This document shows positions 1 through 9,847 of a stretch of 64,000 bases of DNA, piece after piece. Source of the stretch: Henningerozyma blattae CBS 6284. Lineage: Eukaryota; Ascomycota; Saccharomycetes; Saccharomycetales; Saccharomycetaceae. A program made the translations under genes and the position numbers. The notes under the pieces are model-generated. The model made no database searches. It had not been told where the DNA came from and saw only the letters and a program-made list of their open reading frames with translations. How positions within the stretch are numbered: position 1 is the first letter of the stretch; each line of letters opens with the position of its first letter. The stretch spans positions 434,001 through 498,000 of the forward strand of contig NC_020187.1 of NCBI RefSeq assembly GCF_000315915.1. Direction: 5' to 3'.

Positions 1-734
1 ACACGTGTTGGGAATCTTAATAGCTTGGCAATAATGTTTACCGCATCCATAGTATCTTTATTTTCTTTATGCAATGTGAAATGTAAAAATTCCTTAGTTG
101 GACCATATCCCCAATTTTCGACACCATTAGCATCTTTTGTTCTTTCCACCAATTCTTTCTTGTTTACTCGCGATTTATTATTACTTCTAGCAATTTTAAA
201 ACTATTGCTATCTGTAGTAACAGACTCTAATTCATTATTAAAAGCAGCTCGTAACAAATGATGAATCTTTGTCCTTTCAGTTTTATCATCAAATGTCTTG
301 GTAGTCTCCATTGAAACAGCTTCACGATAAACTTCTTCAATCTTAGAAACATCTTCTTCACCTAATAATTCAACAAGCTGAGCACGAGATTCTGACTCAG
401 GTGTAAATGAATGTCTTTTAGCTAGTTCTTCTTCACGATTTTTCTTATTTTCTTCAGGGCTTTGCTTTGCTTTCTTTGGCATATTAAACCCTTTATCAGT
501 TAGATTAACAACATTACCTTGCTTATCAATTTCATTCACCAAAAAATCAGTGTATCTTTGTTTAATTTGACCTTTGAAACCGCAAATTTCAGGGCTTAAA
601 AAGTAAGTGATACCAACATCAGCTTCTGAAATTCCATTATCCACAACATTTACTCTAGCCTTCTTGCTGACAGAATTCTCGACTTGAGTTTCTTCTAAGC
701 TTCTTTTAGCAGGATTATCTTGAATTTCTGACAT
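1..734 (-). CDS. PUS7: Pus7, tRNA/snRNA pseudouridine synthase (5' part of gene; 3' end outside window)
   Basis: The reading frame starts at an ATG read leftward from 734 and stays open to the window edge, giving about 244 N-terminal residues. It contains the Pus7/TruD-type N-terminal stretch around residues 35-75 (EADVGITYFLS, GFKGQIKQRYTDFLVNEID, LTDKGFNMPKK). Pus7 converts uridine to pseudouridine in U2 snRNA, tRNAs and mRNAs. The catalytic Asp region lies beyond the window, so activity cannot be judged. It is divergent from PRP46, with about 286 bp of shared promoter. In S. cerevisiae PUS7 (YOR243C) lies next to ESA1 and DGA1, both found just to the right, which supports the call. Confidence 0.93.
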   Translation of the reverse strand, partial: MSEIQDNPAKRSLEETQVENSVSKKARVNVVDNGISEADVGITYFLSPEICGFKGQIKQRYTDFLVNEIDKQGNVVNLTDKGFNMPKKAKQSPEENKKNREEELAKRHSFTPESESRAQLVELLGEEDVSKIEEVYREAVSMETTKTFDDKTERTKIHHLLRAAFNNELESVTTDSNSFKIARSNNKSRVNKKELVERTKDANGVENWGYGPTKEFLHFTLHKENKDTMDAVNIIAKLLRFPTR

Positions 735-1020
735 TTATTCTACAGGTATAAGGCGATAAGCTTGAAGATTGTTTCCTTTTTCTTATTTTTCTTCTAGAGA
801 TGAGCATTTGAAAATTTTTCTTAAATATATTATTTTCTTAGGAAAAAAAGCCGCTTTGATATTCAAGCCTTGGAATTTATTAAAAGATCGCAACTAATAG
901 AGAACATTAATAATGAGGAATAAATTAGTTGCTTTGCTAATCATTTAGATACTCACATAGAAAACTAATTGAATATCACAAGTAGAGGTTGTTTTAAGTA
1001 TTCTTAAATTAAATTCCAGC
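735..1020. promoter_or_regulatory. Divergent PUS7/PRP46 promoter region
   Basis: This is AT-rich DNA between the two start codons. It has A/T tracts around 790-850 but no clear factor site or RNA gene that I can recognise. Confidence 0.5.
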
Positions 1021-2292
1021 ATGAATTATGATAACCCTGGCATTGAAGACCTGTACGTAAATACCCGCTGGCATAATCAGTTCAGATATATGGATACATT
1101 GCCTGATCACCTCCAAGAAAAAATTAATAAAAGTTTGCGCCTAAAATCTGCAATTTATCCTGCATTGCAACAAGAATACAGACAAATATCATCTGCACTC
1201 GTTACTACCAAGTCCAATGAAAATAATAATGTGGAGACCATTACACAATTTCAAAACCAGGGATCTGTTTTAAAACGATACCAAACATTAGTATCACAAA
1301 AACCTGACTGGCATGCGCCTTGGAAATTAATGAGAGTGATAAAAGGACATAATGGTTGGGTACGCTGTGTACAAATTGACCCAGTAGACAACGAGTGGTT
1401 TGCTACAGGTAGTAATGACACAACCATTAAAATTTGGGATTTAGCTTCAGGTAAATTAAAAATAACATTGTCTGGCCATGCAATGACTGTTCGAGATATT
1501 GCAATTTCTAATAGACATCCCTATTTATTTTCTGCAAGCGAAGATAAATTGGCTAAATGTTGGGATTTAGAGAAAAACACTGCTATTCGAGATTATCATG
1601 GCCATTTATCTGGTGTTCATACTGTAGATATTCATCCAACTTTAGACTTAATAGCTACAGCGGGTAGAGATTCTGTTGTTAAATTATGGGATATTAGAAG
1701 CAGAGTCCCTGTGGTCACATTGATTGGGCACAAGAGCCCTATAAATAAGGTACATTGTTTACCAGTTAATCCACAGGTTATAAGCTCATCAGTTGATGCA
1801 ACTATTAGATTATGGGATATTGTTGCTGGTAAAGCGTCTAAGGTTTTGACACACCATAAAAGAAGTATTAGAGATATTGCATTTCACCCCTCTGAATTTT
1901 CAATGGCCACAGCATGCACTGATGATATACGTTCATGGAAGTTACCGGAGGGCTCATTACTAACTAATTTTGAAGCTAGCAAGGTCGGTATTATTAATTG
2001 TTTGAGTATAAACCAGGACAATGTTTTATTTGCTGGTGGTGATAATGGTGCCCTTTCCTTTTATGATTATAAATCAGGACATAAATACCAATCTCTAGAA
2101 ACACAAGCGTTACCAGAATCCCCTGATGCTGAACGTAGTATACTAGCAAGTACGTTTGATCAAACTGGCTTACGTTTAATAACTTGCGAGTCAGATAAAA
2201 CTATTAAGATGTGGAAACAAGATACGAACTCAACTGTTGAAACTGCCCCAGGGTTACCATGGAACCCGACCCTTCAGTCTCAGAGATTTTAA
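1021..2292 (+). CDS. PRP46: Prp46, WD40 spliceosome (NineTeen complex) subunit
   Basis: The product is 423 residues, close to the 451 of S. cerevisiae Prp46 (PLRG1 family). An N-terminal segment ([13 protein letters not shown]) precedes the conserved [21 protein letters not shown] junction near residue 95-115. Seven WD40 repeats follow to the C-terminus, with repeated GH...WD spacing such as [20 protein letters not shown] blades and KLWDIRSR. The protein is part of the Prp19-associated complex that activates the spliceosome for the first catalytic step, and it acts in the nucleus. The start is the first ATG of the frame and aligns with the family N-terminus. In S. cerevisiae it is YPL151C, near RRD2 and KIP2, which are also close by here. 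Confidence 0.96.
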   Translation: MNYDNPGIEDLYVNTRWHNQFRYMDTLPDHLQEKINKSLRLKSAIYPALQQEYRQISSALVTTKSNENNNVETITQFQNQGSVLKRYQTLVSQKPDWHAPWKLMRVIKGHNGWVRCVQIDPVDNEWFATGSNDTTIKIWDLASGKLKITLSGHAMTVRDIAISNRHPYLFSASEDKLAKCWDLEKNTAIRDYHGHLSGVHTVDIHPTLDLIATAGRDSVVKLWDIRSRVPVVTLIGHKSPINKVHCLPVNPQVISSSVDATIRLWDIVAGKASKVLTHHKRSIRDIAFHPSEFSMATACTDDIRSWKLPEGSLLTNFEASKVGIINCLSINQDNVLFAGGDNGALSFYDYKSGHKYQSLETQALPESPDAERSILASTFDQTGLRLITCESDKTIKMWKQDTNSTVETAPGLPWNPTLQSQRF

Positions 2293-2376
2293 ACCTTTTT
2301 ATAAATTTGATCCTCCAATATCATTTGTTTCTATATATAAAAGGTATTATTGATAGAATATCCGTTTAAGGCGATT

Positions 2377-2382
2377 CACGTG
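2377..2382. promoter_or_regulatory. CACGTG E-box upstream of ESA1
   Basis: A CACGTG hexamer in the context TTCACGTGATGATCAC lies about 180 bp before the ESA1 start. It matches the Cbf1/Pho4-type consensus; binding is inferred. Confidence 0.35.
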
Positions 2383-2557
2383 ATGATCACTATTTTTGAA
2401 AAATTCTCAAAAAACATCATTGATGAGATAGAAGATTCTCGTGTAAAAAACAATGACAATATTTTAAAGGGCTTATCTAATATGGGATAAAAAAAACATT
2501 CAGGGAATACATTGAATAGATTATTCTACATGAAAAAGGATACGATAAGAAGCAAAT

Positions 2558-3934
2558 ATGGCACCAGAGGAAGAGAAAAAACCTGGGATTCCACGTAAGA
2601 TAGAAAGAGTTGATGAACTTATTGTAAAATGTCAATGCTGGGTAAAGAAAAATGACGAACAACGTTTGGCAGAAATTCTTTCTATCAATTCTAGACGATC
2701 TCCACCCAAATTTTATGTCCATTATAGTGATTTTAATAAGCGTTTAGATGAATGGGTTACGACAGATCGTATTATTTTAGAAAAAGAGGTGATATATCCT
2801 AGACCACCATCACCTGAAGATGAAAAAATACCCAATCGCAAAAAGAAGCAAAAGATTAAACAGAGCCAGTCAACTTTAGATCTTGTGGAATCTGCTACCT
2901 TGAAATCAACCAATGCCTCCAGACCAAATACCCCTGCACCTGGTACTCCAGGTACACCCGGCGAATTAGATCTTGATAACTTGGATGTCCAGGGTTTAAA
3001 AGGTGAATTAATATCACAGGAAGATGAAATCAAAAAATTAAGAACATCAGGATCAATGACTCAAAATCCACATGAAGTTGCAAGAGTTCGAAATTTAAAT
3101 AAAATCATTATGGGTAAGTATGAAATTGAACCGTGGTATTTTTCTCCATATCCTATTGAGCTAACTGATCTAGATATCATATATATTGACGCATTTACAT
3201 TACAATATTTTGGCTCAAAAAAACAATATGAACGCTACAGAAAGAAATGTACACTCCGACACCCCCCTGGAAATGAGATTTATAGTGATGACTATGTATC
3301 ATTTTTCGAAATTGATGGGAAAAAACAACGAACATGGTGTAGGAATTTATGTTTATTATCTAAACTATTTTTAGACCATAAAACATTGTATTATGATGTC
3401 GATCCATTCTTATTCTATTGTATGACAAGAAAGGATGAAATGGGACATCATTTGGTAGGCTATTTTTCCAAAGAAAAAGAATCTGCTGATAATTATAATG
3501 TTGCATGTATTTTAACATTACCACAATATCAACGAATGGGGTATGGTAGATTATTAATTGAATTTTCATACGAATTATCTAAAAAAGAAAACAAGGTTGG
3601 TTCACCTGAAAAACCATTATCTGATTTAGGTTTATTATCATACAGAGCCTATTGGACAGATTCTCTAATTAAACTACTTGTAGAGCATGGTAGTGAGGTC
3701 ACTATTGATGAAATTAGTTCAATGACTTCTATGACAACAACAGATATACTGCATACAGCAAAGACTTTAAATATTTTAAGGTATTACAAAGGTCAACATA
3801 TCATATATTTGAATGATGAGATTATTGAAAGGTATGAACAATTGAAGGCCAAGAAGAGAAGAGGTATTGACGCTGAAAAATTGATATGGAGACCACCAGT
3901 ATTTACTGCATCACAATTAAGATTTGCATGGTAA
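2558..3934 (+). CDS. ESA1: Esa1, MYST-family histone H4/H2A acetyltransferase of NuA4
   Basis: This 458-residue protein (445 in S. cerevisiae) has an N-terminal chromo barrel domain (about residues 20-80), a C2HC zinc finger in the MYST domain ([12 protein letters not shown]...WCRNLC) and the acetyl-CoA loop QYQRMGYGR. The two residues known to be catalytically important in Esa1 are visible: Cys317 in VACILTLPQ and Glu351 in [10 protein letters not shown], with the same 34-residue spacing as Cys304/Glu338 of the S. cerevisiae protein. It is the essential catalytic subunit of NuA4/piccolo NuA4 and acts in transcription and DNA repair. A Pro/Thr-rich linker (residues about 125-140) separates the two domains. 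It is convergent with RRD2, with only 52 bp between the stops. Confidence 0.97.
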   Translation: MAPEEEKKPGIPRKIERVDELIVKCQCWVKKNDEQRLAEILSINSRRSPPKFYVHYSDFNKRLDEWVTTDRIILEKEVIYPRPPSPEDEKIPNRKKKQKIKQSQSTLDLVESATLKSTNASRPNTPAPGTPGTPGELDLDNLDVQGLKGELISQEDEIKKLRTSGSMTQNPHEVARVRNLNKIIMGKYEIEPWYFSPYPIELTDLDIIYIDAFTLQYFGSKKQYERYRKKCTLRHPPGNEIYSDDYVSFFEIDGKKQRTWCRNLCLLSKLFLDHKTLYYDVDPFLFYCMTRKDEMGHHLVGYFSKEKESADNYNVACILTLPQYQRMGYGRLLIEFSYELSKKENKVGSPEKPLSDLGLLSYRAYWTDSLIKLLVEHGSEVTIDEISSMTSMTTTDILHTAKTLNILRYYKGQHIIYLNDEIIERYEQLKAKKRRGIDAEKLIWRPPVFTASQLRFAW

Positions 3935-3986
3935 TATGTAATTGTTTATATATATATTTAAAAGTCGATGTTCTATATAGATAAAG

Positions 3987-5057
3987 CTAGTCAAAGGGAA
4001 TTGGCTTATGAATTTTTGGGCTAGATTTTGAAGCAACAGATGCAGCAATAGCGCTTGGTATTTGAATACCGCAACAATCACCCCAAGTAGAATGGACATG
4101 TGTTTCTTCTATATTACCATCTTTACCATGGATATGCGGTAGTGATACACCTTGAGGACAAGGTAAGAAATCACTAAAATAAAAATGTTGCATAATTGGT
4201 AACTTACCTAGTACTTCAGCACTATACATCTTTATCATACCCTCAGAAACTTTGGACCATTTTTTAACACCACTAATATCATCTAACATTGGTGAATGCC
4301 ATCTTAACGTAGCGGTTGTCTTTATTGAATTAATAAAATCAATGCAGCCGAAGTACATATATTTATCTTTAAACATTTCAACCATTTCTTCATTATGAAT
4401 TGAGATTGGCTTCAGATGCTTATGTTTTGATAATTGAAATGCACCAAATAGGAAAGGTAAGAAATGATAATCATCTAGACCCCAAACACCATGGGACCCT
4501 GCAGGTTCTAACCAATATTTTGTTTCTATTATTCTCATAATATTTATATATTCCATAAAAATTTTTAAGACTAAATTGGTAGAATCTTCTAGTAAATTGA
4601 ATATATTATACTTTGTAAGACCATATAAGAAACATATGAAATTTAGTTCATGCCCAGAACCGTAATCAATACGTTGTCTATTCCCCCATGATTCTACCAA
4701 ATAAATGGATAACTCTTGTATTTGGTTTGGATCTAAACCATTAAAATGAGACTTAATTAACTTTTCCGAATTTTGATTAATGTCATCATAAAAACTTTTA
4801 AATTCGACTTTACCAAACCTTGATTTGGTGCTTTCTATATCAGATTCTACGGGGTATCTTTCGATGATGTCTCTAATATCTTGCAACAATGAGAATGCGT
4901 TATTTATTGAGTCGGATAAAGGTAATGATAATTGTGAATTTTGATAATCAACGATTGAATTTGCTAAAGTTTCAATAAAATCTACTAAATCCTGTTTTGT
5001 TTTAGAATTAATCCAAATAGTTAAATCTTGGCTCGATAATAGTCTTTTTTCTGGCAT
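3987..5057 (-). CDS. RRD2: Rrd2, PTPA-type activator of PP2A phosphatases (peptidyl-prolyl isomerase)
   Basis: The product is 356 residues, the same length as S. cerevisiae Rrd2 (358). Family signature segments are intact: RIDYGSGHELNF at about residues 129-140, YWLEPAGSHGVWGLDDYHFLPF at 181-202, and a C-terminal TWGDCCGIQIPSAIAAS. PTPA proteins bind PP2A-like catalytic subunits and promote their active, metal-loaded form. The short N-terminus MPEKRLLS matches the Rrd2 rather than the longer Rrd1 type. The C-terminus KPIPFD is the family ending. The neighbouring order PRP46/RRD2 is as on S. cerevisiae chromosome XVI, here with ESA1 interleaved. Confidence 0.94.
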   Translation of the reverse strand: MPEKRLLSSQDLTIWINSKTKQDLVDFIETLANSIVDYQNSQLSLPLSDSINNAFSLLQDIRDIIERYPVESDIESTKSRFGKVEFKSFYDDINQNSEKLIKSHFNGLDPNQIQELSIYLVESWGNRQRIDYGSGHELNFICFLYGLTKYNIFNLLEDSTNLVLKIFMEYINIMRIIETKYWLEPAGSHGVWGLDDYHFLPFLFGAFQLSKHKHLKPISIHNEEMVEMFKDKYMYFGCIDFINSIKTTATLRWHSPMLDDISGVKKWSKVSEGMIKMYSAEVLGKLPIMQHFYFSDFLPCPQGVSLPHIHGKDGNIEETHVHSTWGDCCGIQIPSAIAASVASKSSPKIHKPIPFD

Positions 5058-5380
5058 GCTAATCGCCGTTATTTAGAGATAACAACAAAATATGTAAATT
5101 ATTGTGTTAAAATATATATATATACATATATATATATAGTTAGATAGGTTTACAAGTAAAGTTGTATAAAGTAACTGTTTATGTTTTTATATTTATGCAA
5201 TTTTCTAATTATTATTAATAAAGGAAAAAACAACAACTAGTAATGTCTCGGAGACGGGTTTATAAAAAAAGGTATTAAAACAAGTTTAAAAGGGTAATTT
5301 TAATCGGAAATGAAGAATTTCATTAAAAAAATAAAACAAAAAAAAACATAGAAAGATTGCCAGTAGAATGTATTCATACA
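5058..5380. other. RRD2 upstream / DGA1 downstream spacer
   Basis: This spacer holds an alternating TA run around 5109-5140, which could serve as the RRD2 TATA region, and A-rich stretches near 5325-5347. I see no gene. Confidence 0.5.
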
Positions 5381-6454
5381 TTATCCGATAATACGCAATT
5401 CTATATCACCAAAGCCATACTGTTTTCTATTTTCGTAGTACAATTTTTTCAATTGAGTTTCATAAATCTCATGATATTTATTAATCAGTTCTTCAGGAGG
5501 AACTTCATATTTTTCTTTCACCAAGACTGGCTGACCAACTACGACAGCAATTGGTGTTCTAAAAGGTAATAAACCAAAATCGTAATTAAAAAAGCCCCTA
5601 GCATAGAACAATGGGATTGTGAAACCAAAAGTGGATTTGAACCATAATTGAAGCTTATGAATGATTGGCTTAGTCTTTGTATCTACTAGTTTGTAAGCTT
5701 TAGTCTCACCAAATGCAAATACAGGTACTAGTGCTACATTGCCTGTTTGGATAGCTAATTTAATAAACCCCCTCCTTCTATCAAGAATGATATCTGCCGT
5801 CTTCTCGTTAAAGGGAACTAATGATTCTCTTGCACCTCCAATAACAATACAGATAGATTGATTATTACGTAAAGTCTTTAATACGTTTTTTTTAGAAACC
5901 GAAGTAATACCTAGAGATAAAAGATAATCTCTGTGGAAGGGAATAACGAATTGATTAACCAATGTCATCAAACTCATTGGTATCCCGGGAAATTTTTCTG
6001 AATATTGACAACCTTCAGTAGCAAAGGCACCAAAGGCACCTAAAGAACCTACACCATGCGGATGGTAACCGAATAAATAAGTGGGGCCAGTTTTGCTTTG
6101 AATTGTAGTTTTTGTCACTGGGTCTTGTATTTCAGTAAAAGTAGGTTGTAGATCTGTTGTCTTTTTAAGAGAAAGAGGAAAGTAGTTGCAATAATAATTC
6201 CAGATAGGTAATGATCTCATTTTCATAGAATATCTCTTTACGACATTCCCATTTGCAGGAGTTCTATCGTTGAAATAATATAACCCATATGGGATGATAA
6301 AGAAGTAGAATCTTGGATGTAATAGTAGATAGATGGAAAGCATTGTAAAGAGCCCAATGGTGGTGACATGCCACATAACGGCTAAGCCTTCCAATCGTTG
6401 TTTCCAAGGGGTGTTGAGGGGAGTGCAGTTCGATGATAACGTAGGGGATGCCAT
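5381..6454 (-). CDS. DGA1: Dga1, acyl-CoA:diacylglycerol acyltransferase (DGAT2 family)
   Basis: I start at the ATG read leftward from 6454 (MASPTLSSN), giving 357 residues; the frame is open a little further upstream but without an ATG. A hydrophobic membrane segment at about residues 30-62 is followed by the DGAT2 active-site motif HPHG at 131-134 (in YLFGYHPHGVGSLGAFGAF) and by the block GGARESLVPF. The C-terminus RNP-like segment LLPFRTPIAVVVGQP is also typical. Dga1 makes triacylglycerol from diacylglycerol in the ER and on lipid droplets. It is shorter than the S. cerevisiae protein (418) at the N-terminus. The ESA1-DGA1 neighbourhood (YOR244W-YOR245C) is conserved. Confidence 0.95.
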   Translation of the reverse strand: MASPTLSSNCTPLNTPWKQRLEGLAVMWHVTTIGLFTMLSIYLLLHPRFYFFIIPYGLYYFNDRTPANGNVVKRYSMKMRSLPIWNYYCNYFPLSLKKTTDLQPTFTEIQDPVTKTTIQSKTGPTYLFGYHPHGVGSLGAFGAFATEGCQYSEKFPGIPMSLMTLVNQFVIPFHRDYLLSLGITSVSKKNVLKTLRNNQSICIVIGGARESLVPFNEKTADIILDRRRGFIKLAIQTGNVALVPVFAFGETKAYKLVDTKTKPIIHKLQLWFKSTFGFTIPLFYARGFFNYDFGLLPFRTPIAVVVGQPVLVKEKYEVPPEELINKYHEIYETQLKKLYYENRKQYGFGDIELRIIG

Positions 6455-7984
6455 TAAGAATATGGAATGGTGGGTTTTAGAACAAACAAGGGAATGAACA
6501 AATAAATCAATAAGAGACAAGGTACTAAAATAAGAGAATGTAACATGCTTTCATGTTTTTAATCTCCTAAATGATTGATAGTCATTTTGTTCTTGCACAG
6601 TATAAATGCCGAGCGTTGAGAATGCGCGGATATGAAGAATCTCGCTCCTTAAGCTTTCGAGCTTTGTTGTGTCACTGAAATAGATTTTAAGTCGTGTCTG
6701 GACATGTGAAATGAAAAACAAAAACAAAAAAATAATAATAAAAGGAAGAATCAAGTATATTTTCATACTTCAATACTGATGGTACTGTTATTACTTATGA
6801 ATACTCTCTCTAGGAAAATTATTTAGAGTACCAATGATAAATTTCCAGAACTAATTAACAATACATTCATAAAAGTGAAAGCATTTTTATTTAATATTCG
6901 GAGGGCTGAAACCTAAAAATATGTCAAAACTTAAAATCTTTTCTGCAATTGACACAATTATTCTTGAAAATTGTCTAGCGAAAAATTCAGCACGTATTAT
7001 CTACACTTGCCAATTGTTTCGCATAATTATTAGACACTTATTCCCTTGGAGTAACAACGTAAACATTTTGTACCATTTACAAACTTCGGCTTCCCAATGC
7101 TTAGATGACTTTCAAAAATAGAGACCGTATTACTCTGAAAACGTATCCATTCACATATATATATACATATATATATATAATGCGTTAACTATTAATTAGC
7201 AATTTCTAACTTCATTTTTATCATTGCCTAATATACTTGGCATAGCAAAACACAATATTTCCCTCAATGAACACTTACTCGAGCTCGACTCTGTGCTAAA
7301 CCAAATAACTTATGAAAAAAATAAAGTTAACAGCATACAAATACCCTCCACTAGATATATATGCTGTTAAATTTGAAATAACGTCAATATATAGAAACCA
7401 CCAATTGATATGCGGACATGTTTTTTTTTATACGATATATCCAATACTTATATACTTTCTCCTCCCCTTATCTCTTTTTTACTACAGCTCAACTAACTAT
7501 TACTATATTATCCTTGAACTTCCAAAATTAACTAAATAAGAGATTGCTACCCTGTTACTAGTAAAGTTAAGTTAGACTATATCACGAATCTCATCACCCT
7601 TTTAGCATACAAGAAATCATCTCTTCCTATAGAAGTTCATCTGATGCTCAAAAAAAAAATACACCCCGCTTTGGCCTCCACTAAAACCGCGCAGCCCTGG
7701 AGATCCAGGAAGATCTGGCCTTTTTTTTGTACGTTAGTTTTCCGTTTTGGGAATCAGGGAGGTCCGGTGTTTACTGGATTTCCCGTAACAGTGTCTATTC
7801 CAAATCAGGTAATACGGATTAAACATTACGATTCCTTTTCGAAGTAAGATCCGAAGAGAACTTCAATTAGATGTTCTATAATAGTTAAGTAATTGATGGC
7901 ATTAAAAAGAAATCTGGTGAAAAAAATTTTTTTATATATGTTTCATTTGGTAAGAAAGATTAATACATACATCAGTATTGACAA
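6455..7984. other. 1.5 kb DGA1/KIP2 intergenic region
   Basis: The region lies between divergently transcribed genes. It includes TA repeats at about 7158-7180 and a GC-richer patch at about 7660-7780 that probably belongs to the KIP2 promoter. Short ORFs here (71 codons at 6551-6766 on minus, 75 codons at 7312-7539 on plus) are hydrophobic and unsupported. In S. cerevisiae PEP4 and RAD53 sit next to KIP2; neither is present here. Confidence 0.5.
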
Positions 7985-9391
7985 ATGAATAGTCGTCGAA
8001 ATAGTGAGACTGAGAGCCTCAGATACAATAGGCTCAGCAGCACTAGCAGCATGAGCAGTACTAGTAGTGCAGGGAGTACTTGCAGTATTAGCAGTTTTAG
8101 TAGTTATGAAATAGAGGACGAGTTACTGAACGGGAAACTAGCCAAGGTTATTGAACAAAATGTTCCATCGGGACAGACCCATACAGCCGCGGATAAAGAA
8201 CGAATCAAGATCATTATTCGTCCCAGAACCCATGGGCTAGACAATAAGGCATGGAGTATCCACGGTAACACGATTGAGCATGTGGGCAAGAAGGTACGCT
8301 TCCAATTTGCACGTATTGTACCAACACAGGAGAATTCTAATCATGACATATTTGTTCGTGATTGCAAACCTTTAGTGCATCGTGTTGCTACAGATTGTAT
8401 TAGTGGTACTATTATTGCTTACGGTGCAACAGGTTCAGGAAAGACCTATACAATGCATGGCACTAAAGCGGAGGGAGGTATTGTACAGCTTAGTATACGT
8501 GATTTACTAACTCAACTCTCTAAAAATTGTCAAATTACTATCTCATACCTGGAGATATATAATGAACGATTACATGATTTACTATGTGATGGTACTAAAG
8601 AATTACGTATCTTGGACGATTCTGCACCAATTGCATGCCGTCTTCATGGTTTAAAAGAAACTACAATAACCCTTGATGATTCAGAGCAGAGTGTATCTCG
8701 TGTGCTAGAATTAGTGGCACAAGGTAATCGTAATAGGCGTGTTCGGAGCACACAACATAATACAGGTTCTTCGCGTTCGCATGCTGTGTTGAGATTACGT
8801 ATCACTGATTCAATGGGCAGCAAAGCACGAGTATTGACCCTATGCGATCTTGCTGGTAGTGAAAGGGCTTCTGTACATGATCGTGGCTTACGTGCAGAAG
8901 GTGGCGCTATTAATAAATCATTAATGGCCTTAGGGACTGTAGTTCGTCTTTTGAATGAAACTGGTCCCTCTTCTACTCATGTACCATATCGTGATTCAAA
9001 ACTAACGAGGCTTCTCAAGCCAAGTTTGAGTGGTAATGGCCTGGTCACCATGGTTTGTACTGTAAGTTTATCTGGTACAGATTACGAACAGAGTCTTGGC
9101 ACATTACGATTTGCTAGACGTGCATCTGGAGTTGTTCTTGGAAAAGTTCAAGATCATATCCAAGAGCAAGATCATATAATAGATAATGACTCATCCGTTG
9201 CAGAGATACGCGAACTTAGAGCACTAGTAGAACAATTACAACTAGAATTACAAGAGCGCGATATTGCTTTAGAAACGAAGGACCGTGAATTAAGACGAAT
9301 GGAAATGCATTTAGCCAAAGAAGTGGAAGGGTTTGAGAAATTACTTCGACGTAAAGATATTATCATTGGCGTATTACAGAACACTACCTAA
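7985..9391 (+). CDS. KIP2: Kip2-type kinesin motor, unusually compact
   Basis: This is a kinesin motor of 468 residues. A Ser-rich N-terminal tail (residues 1-45) leads into the motor domain: P-loop GATGSGKT at 147-154, switch I with GSSRSHAVL, switch II DLAGSER, and the YRDSKLTRLL block. After the motor there is a short coiled coil (EIRELRALVEQLQLELQERD) and the ending LLRRKDIIIGVLQN, which resembles the C-terminal region of Kip2. Kip2 moves to microtubule plus ends, carries Bik1 and dynein and stabilises cytoplasmic microtubules. S. cerevisiae Kip2 has 706 residues; here the N-terminal extension and coiled coil are much shorter. Context supports KIP2 (YPL155C, near PRP46 and RRD2). Confidence 0.85.
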   Translation: MNSRRNSETESLRYNRLSSTSSMSSTSSAGSTCSISSFSSYEIEDELLNGKLAKVIEQNVPSGQTHTAADKERIKIIIRPRTHGLDNKAWSIHGNTIEHVGKKVRFQFARIVPTQENSNHDIFVRDCKPLVHRVATDCISGTIIAYGATGSGKTYTMHGTKAEGGIVQLSIRDLLTQLSKNCQITISYLEIYNERLHDLLCDGTKELRILDDSAPIACRLHGLKETTITLDDSEQSVSRVLELVAQGNRNRRVRSTQHNTGSSRSHAVLRLRITDSMGSKARVLTLCDLAGSERASVHDRGLRAEGGAINKSLMALGTVVRLLNETGPSSTHVPYRDSKLTRLLKPSLSGNGLVTMVCTVSLSGTDYEQSLGTLRFARRASGVVLGKVQDHIQEQDHIIDNDSSVAEIRELRALVEQLQLELQERDIALETKDRELRRMEMHLAKEVEGFEKLLRRKDIIIGVLQNTT

Positions 9392-9847
9392 AAAGTTAAA
9401 CTGATTTGTACAATAATTATCCACATTGCATTAATCGAAAAAAAAGTAAAGACATTAAAGTATTGACTTTCTAAAATATATCGGGATTATTTTGTGATAC
9501 CCATCCCTATACTTGTCCGAGGGTTTATTATATAATATTTTAAACCTAATAAATTACCATTTATCTACCTTTCATATATAAAGCATACATAAAATATGTT
9601 CGAACCATATTAAAATTTAATTAGTTAGATACTTTCAAAAAATTGTGACAGCATTCTTATAAAAATCAAATATAGTTATGTTTTTATGCAAGTTACAATT
9701 AGAGATTTAATTTTTTTTTAAGGTAAAATTCAAATAATATATTATTTTAATGCATTATTGAGATTTTTTTACAAATCTTCTCTCATCTATAAATTACCAT
9801 TACGATGAGAAGTTGCGTCAAGTGTTATATAATTATACAGTTGTAAT
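9392..9847. other. KIP2/NDC1 convergent spacer
   Basis: This is AT-rich DNA between two convergent stops, with A/T runs suited to 3'-end formation. I see no gene. Confidence 0.5.

Noticed and set aside
6551..6766. 71-codon minus-strand frame with a hydrophobic N-terminus before DGA1
   Set aside because: It occupies the DGA1 promoter and the hydrophobic start is expected from T-rich DNA. No homologue is known to me.
7312..7539. 75-codon plus-strand frame in the DGA1/KIP2 gap
   Set aside because: AT-rich, Tyr/Ile/Leu-dominated composition without a recognisable domain; likely chance.
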